Shown: piece after piece, positions 1 through 7,992 of the stretch
Layout: each line of letters begins with the position of its first letter
How positions within the stretch are numbered: position 1 is the first letter of the stretch
DNA from: DATKXO01 sp035528995
GTDB taxonomy: Bacteria > Planctomycetota > Phycisphaerae > UBA1845
Assembly (NCBI GenBank): GCA_035528995.1
Contig: DATKXO010000148.1
Coordinates: 1 to 22,315 of the forward strand
Length of the DNA stretch: 22,315 nucleotides
Direction: 5' to 3'
Made by a program: the position numbers and the translations under genes
Notes under the pieces: model-generated
Seen by the model: only the letters and a program-made list of their open reading frames with translations
Databases searched by the model: none
What the model was told of the DNA's origin: nothing

Positions 1-737
1 GGAGACGCGTTGTTGTTGCGCATCCCGCCGCCATCGCAGCAACACCCAAACGGCCACTCACCTTCACCCTCGCCTTCACCTTCGCCCTCTCCCTCGCCTT
101 CACCTTCTCCTTCGCCTTCTCCTTCGCCCTCGCCTTCACCTTCGCCTCCGGCGGTCTGGCTGGAGAACTCCAGGCTGAACTGGTGCATGATCAGCAATCC
201 GTCGAAGTCGGCCGTGACCTGGACGCACATGGCGATGTTGTTGCTCAGGACGAGGGCCAGGGCCGCTGAGCTCATGGTCTGCAGCTCGGTCTGAACGGTG
301 ACGACGTTGTCCGTGACGGTCAGGCGGTATTCGGCCATGAGGGCGCCGGTGCTGCACGGGTCGGCGGCCGACATCGGCCCGATCGAGAAGCGCACGGTGG
401 CGGACCCGTCGATCGACGCTTGCTGGGCCCGCCGCCCGGTCGAAAGGTCGAGCGGTGTCACGGTGACGTCGCTGCTGCGCAGGCGCATCTGTCCGGCAAC
501 GGGCGTGTCGGCGGGCGGCTGCTGGAACAAGGTCATCTCGCCGACCTGCTGGACCGGATCGTTGGCCCGCGTCTGGATCTGGCCGACCTGGCCGAGCGTG
601 AACGTAAACGTCTTGCCGGCGATGATGACTTCCGCCACGATCCCGTTCCCGCCGCCGACCCTGACCGAACAAGCGACGATCCCACAAAGAGCGACCAGGA
701 CTGCGGCGCTCAGCAGCACAAAGGTGTTCCTGCGCAT
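1..737 (-). CDS. Secreted lipoprotein, tandem-paralog family member 1 (3' end off window)
   Basis: The reading frame starts at the ATG at 737 and is still open at base 1, so the C-terminus lies outside the window. A strong ribosome binding site (GGGAGGT, 743-749) precedes the ATG and decides the start. Residues 1-22 form a signal peptide ending in the lipobox I-V-A-C, with Cys23 as the lipidated residue, followed by a short Gly-rich spacer. Residues ~35-192 match the same region of the next two genes: a 'GKTFTFTLG' block, 'PPADTPVAG', 'VTVTPL', then Cys128 and Cys171. After the module comes a stretch of 15 Gly-Glu dipeptides and then a Cys-rich 'FGCCCDGGG' segment. It is probably exported and anchored in a membrane. 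Its function is unknown and no catalytic motif is visible. Being a real gene rests on the RBS, the lipobox and the paralogy. Confidence 0.85.
   Translation of the reverse strand, partial: MRRNTFVLLSAAVLVALCGIVACSVRVGGGNGIVAEVIIAGKTFTFTLGQVGQIQTRANDPVQQVGEMTLFQQPPADTPVAGQMRLRSSDVTVTPLDLSTGRRAQQASIDGSATVRFSIGPMSAADPCSTGALMAEYRLTVTDNVVTVQTELQTMSSAALALVLSNNIAMCVQVTADFDGLLIMHQFSLEFSSQTAGGEGEGEGEGEGEGEGEGEGEGEGEGEGEGEWPFGCCCDGGGMRNNNAS
57..146 (-). repeat. Hexanucleotide-period repeat coding 15 Gly-Glu dipeptides
   Basis: Ninety bases with a 6-base period encode (Glu/Gly) alternation inside the lipoprotein gene at the left edge. Both Gly codons (GGC, GGA, GGT) and Glu codons (GAA, GAG) vary, so the peptide pattern is kept while the DNA is not a perfect repeat. 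This suggests selection on an acidic flexible linker rather than only recent slippage. The complementary strand reads as Ser-Pro repeats and is not considered coding. Confidence 0.9.
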
Positions 738-878
738 GATCAGACCTCCCTATTGCAGTCGGTGGTATCCAGCATGCCGGTCCGTCCGGCGGACCCTGCA
801 AATGACTTCATCCGTTTGTCCTCTTTAGCACGCCGGGCATTCCAACCGGTAGACCCGGCGGCGTTCCGCTACGCCCGG

Positions 879-3014
879 TTATTTGCGCAGCTTCATCCAA
901 CCCAGGGCAAGGAAGATCATGGGCATGATCGTGCCCGTCCCCGAACCGCAGAGGTCATCGAACTCGAAGTCCACCTCGAACTCCTCCTGGGAAATAACCG
1001 TCTCCTGGGAGACGTCGGGGCAATTCGTGCGCCGGCCCTCGGCCGGCGGGACCAACTCCGTGTCGTCGGTGCTGGTGGCCGTGTTGGAGACGAAACTGGC
1101 GGGCGGATTGCCGGAAAGCGCCGCGTCGGTGATGTTCAGGGCCAGCGAGTTGCTCTGCTCGTCGGCCTGTATGTTGAAGCTGAAGGAGATGTCGGCCTCC
1201 GTGCCGGCCGCGTTGACGGAAACGGACTGCTGAGCGTCGGTGATGAGCGCTGCAAAGAGCCCGGCATTGGCCTCGGTAAAGCGGGCGAACTCGATGAGCT
1301 GGGTCTGCGGCGGATCGCCGGACTCGGTCTCGAACCACAGGGTGGCCAGGTCGCCAGCGGCGTCGATGTCGAGGACCAGCACCAGCTCCTTCAGCTCACC
1401 GTCCTTGTCCACGTGGACGGTGACCTGCCAGCAGCCGGCCAACGCCTCGCCGCCGGAGGTACCCCCGGTGGCGCCGGTGTCCACGTCGGGCGTGCCGGCC
1501 GGGCCTTCCAGGGTGATGCCCATGTGGGCCTGACCGAGCAGGAAGAAGGCGGCGTTGGGCGGCGTTCGGGTGGCGGCCACCGCGACCGGGTCTTCCAACT
1601 CCAGGGTAAGGCTGGCCAGGGTGCGCGAGGTGTCCAGGCTCAGGGAGGCGGCGAAATCGTGCCCGTCGTACTCCTCGGTGGAGTCGACGGTCGTCGGGGC
1701 GCTGGTCAGGATGGTCGGCTGATTGTGCGACACCGGCCCGCCCATGAACTCGAACTGCTGGGGGTTCTCAAAAGCCCACTCCGCGGTGTTGGACCCCATG
1801 ACCATGTCGAGCGTCGTCGGGCTGCCGCCCTCGACGTAGTTGCAGGTGAACGTGGCCACCTTCACGCCGTTGGGAATGTCCCAGGAGTGGGAGGAATGGG
1901 TGGCCAGATAGATGGTCTCGACGTACTCCAGGCCCAGCTCGGCCAGGTCGACGGTGACGACGTCGGGCGCCGGGATCGTGCCGTCCGTGGACAGCACTTC
2001 CATCACGCCGACGATGCCGTAGTCCACTCCACCGATGGTGTCGGTCACGGCGGTGGCGTTGCCCGCGCTGTTGATGGGGACCTGGATGATGCCGCCCGCG
2101 GCAGTGCCTTGATCGGCCTCACAGGACACCGTGAAGCCGTTCCAGACGACGGTGGCGGTGTAGCCGGGGCCGTTCACGACCGGGCAATCGGTCTCGGCCA
2201 GCACGGTCCCGTTGCGTCCGGCTCGGATGTTGACGGGGAGGCCGATGATGGCGTTTTCGATCACGTCGGTGCTGGTCTGGCCGGCTTCCACGCGATTCTG
2301 CGGGCCGAAGTCGTCACCGGCACCGAGGAAGTGGATGGGCTGCACGTCCTGGTTGTGAAACGTCAGAGAGGCCGAGGTGGTGTCGATCCCGCCGCCGTTT
2401 TCGTTGGCCTCACCGCCGTCGGTCTCGGCCGGGCCGAAGGTGATGCCCAGCTCGGTGATGGTGATGGTGGCGTCGATGTCGCCGCTGACCTCGAGGCAGA
2501 CGGAGAAGTCGCCGGTGATCGCTTCGACCAGCGCCGCGGCCGGTAGAGCCAGGGCGGTGGTGTCGAGCGAGACGGCGTCGTTGGTGACCGTGGCGTGGAT
2601 CGTGCCCACGTTCGTGCCCGTCTCGCAGGGGTTGTCGTCACCGACGTTGCCCAGCAGGACGACGACGACGAAGGAGCCGCTGATGCCCTGCATGGGGGCG
2701 ACGGGCTTGCCCACGCTCAACGGGGTCACGCGCACGTTCATCGGGTTGACCGTGAGGTCACCCGAAACCGGGCGGTCGGCGGGCGGCTCAAACAGGTTCT
2801 CGACGCGCAGGCCGCCTTTCACCGGTGGCGCTCCCCGGCGGACGGCAAAGACCCCCGCGTTGCCCAACGAGAAAACGAACGATTTGTTCCCGATGGTGAA
2901 GGCGATAAACGGGGCCACCCCTCCCCCGCCGCCGACGCTGACGGCACAGGCCGCAACGTAGCAAAGGGCCAAGACCATCCCTAAAGGAAGCAAACGGCGA
3001 AACCGAGTCAACAT
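879..3014 (-). CDS. Secreted lipoprotein, tandem-paralog family member 2, with C-terminal hydrophobic/basic tail
   Basis: 711 residues. The signal peptide ends in the lipobox V-A-A-C (Cys23), then a Gly-rich spacer. Residues ~38-194 are the family module: 'IGNKSFVFSLG', 'PPADRPVSG', 'VRVTPL', Cys130 and Cys173. Residues ~200-620 are long, acidic and beta-rich, with many T/S/V/D residues and no recognisable enzyme motif. The protein ends in 'DLCGSGTGTIMPMIFLAL' followed by a short basic stretch (KLRK). That hydrophobic helix plus positive tail is the layout of C-terminal sorting signals, but it has neither a PEP nor an IPTL motif. The ATG at 3014 is preceded by a weak purine-rich site (GAAGAGAG). 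The gene lies 141 bases upstream of member 1 and on the same strand, so co-transcription is possible. Function unknown; a surface or periplasmic structural role is an inference. Confidence 0.85.
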   Translation of the reverse strand: MLTRFRRLLPLGMVLALCYVAACAVSVGGGGGVAPFIAFTIGNKSFVFSLGNAGVFAVRRGAPPVKGGLRVENLFEPPADRPVSGDLTVNPMNVRVTPLSVGKPVAPMQGISGSFVVVVLLGNVGDDNPCETGTNVGTIHATVTNDAVSLDTTALALPAAALVEAITGDFSVCLEVSGDIDATITITELGITFGPAETDGGEANENGGGIDTTSASLTFHNQDVQPIHFLGAGDDFGPQNRVEAGQTSTDVIENAIIGLPVNIRAGRNGTVLAETDCPVVNGPGYTATVVWNGFTVSCEADQGTAAGGIIQVPINSAGNATAVTDTIGGVDYGIVGVMEVLSTDGTIPAPDVVTVDLAELGLEYVETIYLATHSSHSWDIPNGVKVATFTCNYVEGGSPTTLDMVMGSNTAEWAFENPQQFEFMGGPVSHNQPTILTSAPTTVDSTEEYDGHDFAASLSLDTSRTLASLTLELEDPVAVAATRTPPNAAFFLLGQAHMGITLEGPAGTPDVDTGATGGTSGGEALAGCWQVTVHVDKDGELKELVLVLDIDAAGDLATLWFETESGDPPQTQLIEFARFTEANAGLFAALITDAQQSVSVNAAGTEADISFSFNIQADEQSNSLALNITDAALSGNPPASFVSNTATSTDDTELVPPAEGRRTNCPDVSQETVISQEEFEVDFEFDDLCGSGTGTIMPMIFLALGWMKLRK

Positions 3015-3330
3015 GGCCGGACTCTCTTCATTGGCAGGATCAAGAATGGAAACACTGGAGGCTCACCCCTGGCACCCCCCTGTCTGAATCGCGATGAAGG
3101 AGCTTAACACGAACGTCGGCGGGCGGCAACACGAATCGCGGCATAACGGGTCGGCGGGCGGAGGCGTCGTTGCCGCCACGGGCCGGTCAAGTCTGACGGT
3201 AACGAGGGTCGGGAGGAACGCCCGGGCGCGGCAGCCGTCGGCGCACCGAAACCCGTCAACGGTCGGTTCTGGGAACCGAACGAGCGTCGCTCCACGCGAT
3301 TCGTGAAGCACGACGAAACGCGCCCCGTGC
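3015..3330. other. Intergenic, no gene recognised
   Basis: This is 316 bases between two paralogous minus-strand lipoprotein genes. Short open frames on both strands have no credible start context or family resemblance. The only local structure I see is a 7-bp hairpin with a 3-base loop at 3263-3279 (TCGGTTC/GAACCGA), 52-68 bases beyond nothing but the upstream gene's stop side, without a T-tract. No confident promoter could be assigned. Confidence 0.5.
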
Positions 3331-5667
3331 TCAATCCTGCGTAAAGACCGCCAGATACGACAGGATCGGCGACAGGTCTCCGGACAGAATCTGCAAGGTC
3401 GCTTCGATCTGCAGGTATCGGCCGGGCGGAACCTGAGCCAGGTCGGTCCCGCTGGTCACCTCGAACCAATCCGACCAGGTGATCTGGTCGTCCGAGCTTC
3501 GCACGCGAACCGAGATGCTGGTGCCCTGGGGCTCGAGACTGCCCCAGGCGACCGTGTCCCAGACCTGTTGGGCCTCGGCCGATCCGTAGTCCACCGTCCA
3601 GTTGCCGATCTGCGTGGAGACCGACCGAGCCACGATGCCGGTCATGTCGCTGTAGCCATAGTGCACCGTGCCGAGGATCGCCTTCTCGAGATCCACGGCG
3701 TCGGTGGCCGGGTCGATGCGCTTGATGTACGCGTCGCCGAAATTGACAGCCCAGACCTTGCCGTTTGCATCGACGGCCACCCCGGTGGGCGTATTGCCGA
3801 CGCTGATGGTGGCCTTAATCACGCCGTCATTCGACCAGCGCGTCACGGTGCCCGGGCTGGAATTGGCCACCCAGACGTCGCCGTCGTCGGTGACGGCCAC
3901 GCCTCGGGACTCGTAGACGCCGGGGACGCTCCAGTCCACCTCGCCGGTCACGACGTTGAGCCGAGTGAGCCTGGTGTCGGACCAGCCGGAGATGAAGAGG
4001 TGGTTTTCGCGATCGGCCCCCAGCCCGTACACGAAATGCCCCGGTGCGATGGTGGTGAAGGAGTCATCACTGGGATCCAGCCGCAGGACGTGGTAACCCG
4101 ACTGGCCGGACGACCAGAGGATGCCGTTTCGGTCCAAGACCGCTCCGTAGGGGGTGTGGCTGACCGAAGAGACGTCCACGGTTCTCAGGATGTCGCCGGT
4201 CGTGCCGTTCAGGTACCAGAACTTCCGCGTGCCATAGGCGCCAACCCAGACGTTGTTGCTCGCATCCACGGCGATGCTGCGTGTGCCCGGGTTCCAGTCG
4301 TCGTTGGGGTAGGTGCCGGTGAAGGTCCCGGGGACGTAGGTGCCCTCGCCCTCGATGGCCAGGACCGCCTCCCACAGGACGCACTCGTCCTGGCCCCAGG
4401 TCAGCAGTTCCTCACCGGTGATGTCGCCGTCACCGTTCAAGTCGCTGGAGGTCTCGATGGTCCCGTTTCCGTTCCGGTCGACGTAGCCGCCGTTCTCGAA
4501 CAGACCGACCTTGACGACCGTGCCGGTGGCCCGGTTGCCGACGTAGCAACTGCCCGCCAGATCCACGGTGGTTCGCGACGGATTGCCGTAGACCTCGGCC
4601 GGACACACGCGGTACCGGCCGAGTTCGTTGCCCGTGTCGGTATCGACCTTGGAGATGGTGCCCTCGTTGGAGTTGGGCACCCAGATGAAGGGCAGGGTGT
4701 CGGACTCTCCGGAGAGGGTCAGTCCGCCGGCCTGCTCGTCGAAGCCCAGGCCGATCAGTGTGCCCTGCTCGAAGTCGGTGGCGTCCTCGAAGATCTGCTC
4801 GGGCTGAAGGAGGACGGCCGTGATTGTCGTGTCGCCGGTTATGGTGATGGTGTCGGGGTTGTGGGTCCCGGCCAGATCGCCTGCCCAGTTGACGAAAACC
4901 CAGCCGGCGTCGGGCGTCACGGTCACGGTCACTTCGGTGCCCTGTTCGTAGGTGCCACCGGGCGGCGCAAGCTCGACGGTGCCCTGCCCCTGCAGGTCCA
5001 CAGTGAGCGTGAAGCCGGGAGCGCCGGTGGTGCCGACGTCGGAAATGTTCTCGTTGACGTTGTCGCTCGGCGGCGCCCCGCTGGGGCCGTATTCGACGCC
5101 CATGTCGGGGACGGTGAGTTCGACATCCACGGTCGTGGTCAACTCCAGACAGATGGTGAACGTGCCGCTGAGCACGAAGTCCATCGCGGCCGGCGGTACG
5201 TCCAGGCTGGCCCGATCGATGGTCACAACGCCGCCGGTAAAGGTCAGGCCGAACGTGCCGATCAGGACGCCTTGGTTGCACGGATCGGTCGATGACGCGC
5301 TGTCGATGTAGATGGACAGCTCGCCCGATCCGGTGACCGGCTGTGCGGCCGACTGGAACTTCGCCGGGGCCAATGGGATGACCGTGACATTGGAGGTCGG
5401 AAGCGTGATGGCCGCGGTTTGCGGCGTGTCGGTCGGCGTCTGATCGAACAGGGGCGAGACGATGCCGGCCTTCTGTTGAGGCGGGTCACCGGCTCGGGCG
5501 GCAATCACACCGGTCACGCCGAGCTTGAAGGTGAACGTCTTACCGCCGATGGTGAACTGGGATTCGACGATCGTCCCACCACCACCACCGGCACAAGAGA
5601 AGTGCAGCGCCACACCGAACGCCAGAGCCAGCCCGACGGCCAGGAATCGCTTCACGTTCGTCGACAT
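3331..5667 (-). CDS. Secreted protein, tandem-paralog family member 3: InlB-like repeat plus NHL/Vgb-like beta-propeller with EF-hand loops
   Basis: 778 residues from the ATG at 5667. A TTG six bases upstream is in frame, but the AAGGAGG at ~5676-5682 is correctly spaced only for the ATG. The hydrophobic signal ends at Cys25 in an atypical lipobox (H-F-S-C), followed by AGGGGG. Residues ~35-194 are the shared module, with Cys130 and Cys173. Residues ~219-288 look like a Bacterial_repeat_2/InlB B-repeat unit ('GTVELAPPGGTYEQGTEVTV', 'GWVFVNWAGD'). Residues ~325-690 are a Vgb/NHL-like propeller with recurrent 'G..V.R.D..TG' and 'VAVD..G.VWV.N' blades. It contains two calcium-loop-like segments, D397-RNGNG and D409-LNGDGDITGEE. 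The C-terminal ~90 residues ('RVRSSDDQITWSDW', 'GRYLQIEATL') resemble discoidin-like beta-sandwich modules. Likely a surface or periplasmic binding or structural protein; ligand unknown. Confidence 0.87.
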   Translation of the reverse strand: MSTNVKRFLAVGLALAFGVALHFSCAGGGGGTIVESQFTIGGKTFTFKLGVTGVIAARAGDPPQQKAGIVSPLFDQTPTDTPQTAAITLPTSNVTVIPLAPAKFQSAAQPVTGSGELSIYIDSASSTDPCNQGVLIGTFGLTFTGGVVTIDRASLDVPPAAMDFVLSGTFTICLELTTTVDVELTVPDMGVEYGPSGAPPSDNVNENISDVGTTGAPGFTLTVDLQGQGTVELAPPGGTYEQGTEVTVTVTPDAGWVFVNWAGDLAGTHNPDTITITGDTTITAVLLQPEQIFEDATDFEQGTLIGLGFDEQAGGLTLSGESDTLPFIWVPNSNEGTISKVDTDTGNELGRYRVCPAEVYGNPSRTTVDLAGSCYVGNRATGTVVKVGLFENGGYVDRNGNGTIETSSDLNGDGDITGEELLTWGQDECVLWEAVLAIEGEGTYVPGTFTGTYPNDDWNPGTRSIAVDASNNVWVGAYGTRKFWYLNGTTGDILRTVDVSSVSHTPYGAVLDRNGILWSSGQSGYHVLRLDPSDDSFTTIAPGHFVYGLGADRENHLFISGWSDTRLTRLNVVTGEVDWSVPGVYESRGVAVTDDGDVWVANSSPGTVTRWSNDGVIKATISVGNTPTGVAVDANGKVWAVNFGDAYIKRIDPATDAVDLEKAILGTVHYGYSDMTGIVARSVSTQIGNWTVDYGSAEAQQVWDTVAWGSLEPQGTSISVRVRSSDDQITWSDWFEVTSGTDLAQVPPGRYLQIEATLQILSGDLSPILSYLAVFTQD

Positions 5668-5807
5668 GCTCAAGGCCTCCTTCGCCTGTTGAGTTGACAG
5701 GACCCCACCTGGATACCCGGCGCGAACGCGCAGGATGAACGCCGCGCAGTGTACAGGCCCCTACCTGCACGGCAAGGGAAAAACGTTGGGGTGGTACGGG
5801 CGACTTG

Positions 5808-5859
5808 GCGGCTCGGGCAACGGCAGACACACACTGGCAGGCGAGCTGGCAGTGGCACC
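5808..5859. repeat. 52-bp intergenic repeat, copy 1
   Basis: The element begins GCGGCTCGGGCAACGGCAGA and ends GGCAGTGGCACC. It matches the copy at 5894-5945 at 49 of 52 positions by eye. It contains an imperfect hairpin (CACTGGCAG, loop GCGAG, CTGGCAGTG; one mismatched pair). Confidence 0.9.
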
Positions 5860-5878
5860 GGTCGCGCGGCAGAGGCCG

Positions 5879-5896
5879 CGCGAGCTGAAGCTCGCG
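5879..5896. repeat. Hairpin with TGAA loop (7-bp stem CGCGAGC)
   Basis: A perfect 7-bp inverted repeat around a TGAA loop, lying between and abutting the two 52-bp copies. The same architecture (7-bp stem, TGAA loop, then GGCTCG) recurs 15 kb away at 21398-21415, so it belongs to a dispersed family. Confidence 0.75.
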
Positions 5897-5945
5897 GCTC
5901 GGGCAACGGCAGACAGACACTGGCAGGCAAGCTGCCAGTGGCACC
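5894..5945. repeat. 52-bp intergenic repeat, copy 2
   Basis: A near-identical copy of 5808-5859, offset by 86 bases. Here the internal hairpin is perfect: CACTGGCAG, loop GCAAG, CTGCCAGTG. It sits 12 bases past the argS stop codon on the argS transcript, where it could act as a 3'-end stem-loop. There is no T-tract, so an intrinsic terminator is not claimed. Confidence 0.9.
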
Positions 5946-5957
5946 CGTGGCGGGCTT

Positions 5958-7742
5958 CTACATTTGTTCGACGGTGCCGACACCCAGCAGGCCCAGGCCG
6001 AGCTTGAGTGTGCGGGCCGTCAGGTCGCAGAGGCGCAGGCGGGAGATGCGGACCGGCTCCGGCGAGGCGTCCTTGACGCGCACGCCGCGCTTGCGGTCGT
6101 AGAAAAGGTTGTAGGCCTTGCTCAGCTCGAAGAGGTACTCGGTCAGCACGTTGGGGCGCAGCTCGCCGGAGACGATCTCGATCCGCTCGGGAAAGCGCAG
6201 CAGGGCCTTGGCCAGGCCGATCTCGGCCGGATGTTCGAGCAGGATCGGGGCGTCGGGGGGGAGGTCGGCGTAGTCGATGCCGGCCTCGCGCCCGATGGAG
6301 CGGATGCGGGCGTAGGCGTACTGCATGTAGGGGGCGGTGTTGCCGTCCATGGCCAGCATGCTGTCCCAGTCGAAGGTGTAGTCGCTGGCGAGGTTGTGGC
6401 AGAGGTCGTAGTAGCGGACGGCGGCGATGCCCACCGTCTCGGCGATGCGGTCGATCTGATCGGAGGCGAGGCCGCGGCGCTTGGCCTGGTCGGCCTCGTT
6501 CTGCTCGATCACTTTTCGAGCCCGGGCGACGGCCTCGTCGAGGAGGTCCTTGAGCTTGATGGTGCCGCCGGTGCGGGTGCGGAAGGGTCGGCCGTCCTTG
6601 GCCAGCATCATGCCGAAGGGCAGGTGGACCAGCTCGACGTCGTCGTCGGCCCAGCCGGCCCGGCGGGCGGCGGCGAAGAGCATCTCGAAGTGCTGCTTCT
6701 GCTCGGCGCCGACGACGTAGATCAGGCGCGAGGCGCCGAGCACGAACCGCCGGTGATAGATGGCGGCCAGATCGGTGGTGTCGTAGTTGTAAGCGCCGTC
6801 GGACTTGCGCACGATCATGGGCAGCGGATCGCCGTCGCGGGTGGTGAAGCCGTCGAGGAAGACGCAGGCGGCCCCTTCGCTGATGGTGATGAGGTTCTGC
6901 TTTTCAAGCGTTTCGATGATGCCGGCGAGCTTGTCGTTATAAAAACTCTCGCCGCAGTGGTCGAGGCGCACGCCCATGCGATCGTAGACCTGTTGGCAGT
7001 GGCGTAGCGACTCCTCGCAGAAGGCCTTCCAGATGGCGCGCGTCGGCGGGTGGCCGCCCTGCAGGTCGACGACGGCGCGGCGGGCGGCGTCGGCGAAGGT
7101 TGGGTCGGCGTCGAAGTGGCGCTTGGCCTCGACGTAGAAGGTCTCGAGGTCGCCGAGGCGGAGGTGCTGGGGGTCGTCCAGGACGTGGGGCTGCGTCTCG
7201 CGGAGGTGGGCGACGAGCATGCCGAACTGGGTGCCCCAGTCGCCGACGTGGTTGATGCGGTGGACCGTGTGGCCCTCGAACTCGAGGATGCGGCAGAGGC
7301 ACTCGCCGATTACCGTGCTGCGAAGGTGGCCGACGTGCATCTCCTTGGCCAGGTTGGGACTGGAGAAATCGACGGCGACGACGCGCGGGTCGGTGGCGGG
7401 CTCGAGACCCATGCGGTCGGGCTCGGCGGCCGGTGGGACGGCCTGTAGCTGGGCGGCGACGTAGGCGGGCTTGAGGCGCAGGTTGATGAAGCCCGGGCCG
7501 GCGACCTCGGGCGGGTCGCACATGTCGTCGATGTCGAGGTGCCGAACGATGGTGTCGGCCACGTCGCGCGGTTTGGCCTTGACCCGCTTGGCCAGGGACA
7601 TGGCGCAGTTGGACTGGTAGTCGCCGAAGTCGGGGTTCTGGGCGGGTCGGACGAGCGGATCGGCGGCCGCGCCCTGCTGGCCGAAGGCGGCGGTCAGGGC
7701 GGCGGATACGCGCTGGGCGACCTGGCGGATGGTCGATTTCAT
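5958..7742 (-). CDS. argS: Arginyl-tRNA synthetase
   Basis: Charges tRNA(Arg) with arginine in the cytoplasm (class I aminoacyl-tRNA synthetase). The product is 594 residues from the ATG at 7742, close to the usual ~550-600. A TTG twelve codons upstream is in frame but gives a non-conserved N-terminus; neither start has a clear ribosome binding site. Domains in order: Arg_tRNA_synt_N (residues ~1-100, ending 'GPGFINLRL'); catalytic Rossmann core with 'FSSPNLAKEMHVGHLRS', where HVGH (136-139) is the HIGH motif; 'FGMMLAKDGRPFRTRTGG' in the KMSKS-equivalent region, as often seen in ArgRS without canonical KMSKS; and a C-terminal DALR anticodon-binding helical domain. It is flanked by palindromic repeats at its 3' side and by an unrelated toxin-antitoxin pair divergently at its 5' side. 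Confidence 0.97.
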   Translation of the reverse strand: MKSTIRQVAQRVSAALTAAFGQQGAAADPLVRPAQNPDFGDYQSNCAMSLAKRVKAKPRDVADTIVRHLDIDDMCDPPEVAGPGFINLRLKPAYVAAQLQAVPPAAEPDRMGLEPATDPRVVAVDFSSPNLAKEMHVGHLRSTVIGECLCRILEFEGHTVHRINHVGDWGTQFGMLVAHLRETQPHVLDDPQHLRLGDLETFYVEAKRHFDADPTFADAARRAVVDLQGGHPPTRAIWKAFCEESLRHCQQVYDRMGVRLDHCGESFYNDKLAGIIETLEKQNLITISEGAACVFLDGFTTRDGDPLPMIVRKSDGAYNYDTTDLAAIYHRRFVLGASRLIYVVGAEQKQHFEMLFAAARRAGWADDDVELVHLPFGMMLAKDGRPFRTRTGGTIKLKDLLDEAVARARKVIEQNEADQAKRRGLASDQIDRIAETVGIAAVRYYDLCHNLASDYTFDWDSMLAMDGNTAPYMQYAYARIRSIGREAGIDYADLPPDAPILLEHPAEIGLAKALLRFPERIEIVSGELRPNVLTEYLFELSKAYNLFYDRKRGVRVKDASPEPVRISRLRLCDLTARTLKLGLGLLGVGTVEQM

Positions 7743-7947
7743 GGATTGGAATGTACGCCCGCCCCGGACGGTTGACAACCGGCGCCGCCCGTGCGCTTGG
7801 GTGCCGCGTGCCAGGGGGGCGGATCAAGTCGAGCCGGCGAGACCATCAGGATCAAGCCAGCCTGGCCCACCCGCCCGACGCAAGGAAAAGCAAGGTTGCC
7901 TCGGAGGGCTCACGAGACGAAAATGTATACGGAATCGAGCAAGGCGA

Positions 7948-7966
7948 CACCGTCCGTCTGACGGTG
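7948..7966. promoter_or_regulatory. Inverted repeat upstream of hicBA, candidate operator
   Basis: A perfect 7-bp inverted repeat (CACCGTC, loop CGTCT, GACGGTG) ending 26 bases before the hicB ATG. HicB proteins often repress their own operon by binding such palindromes. The functional assignment is inference from position. Confidence 0.4.
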
Positions 7967-7992
7967 GAATGTGCGTACTGGGAGTGGCGGGC

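Noticed and set aside
10..294. Plus-strand open frame with Ser-Pro repeats
   Set aside because: It is the complement of the Gly-Glu repeat in the minus-strand lipoprotein gene, which has signal peptide, RBS and paralogs.
420..2546. Very long plus-strand open frame opposite paralogs 1 and 2
   Set aside because: High-GC antisense shadow, Asp/Gly/Val/Arg-rich with no domains; the minus strand explains the sequence.
3568..5295. Long plus-strand open frame opposite paralog 3
   Set aside because: Antisense shadow of the propeller protein.
5808..5945. Insertion-sequence ends
   Set aside because: Direct rather than inverted orientation of the 52-bp copies, no transposase and only 34 bases between them.
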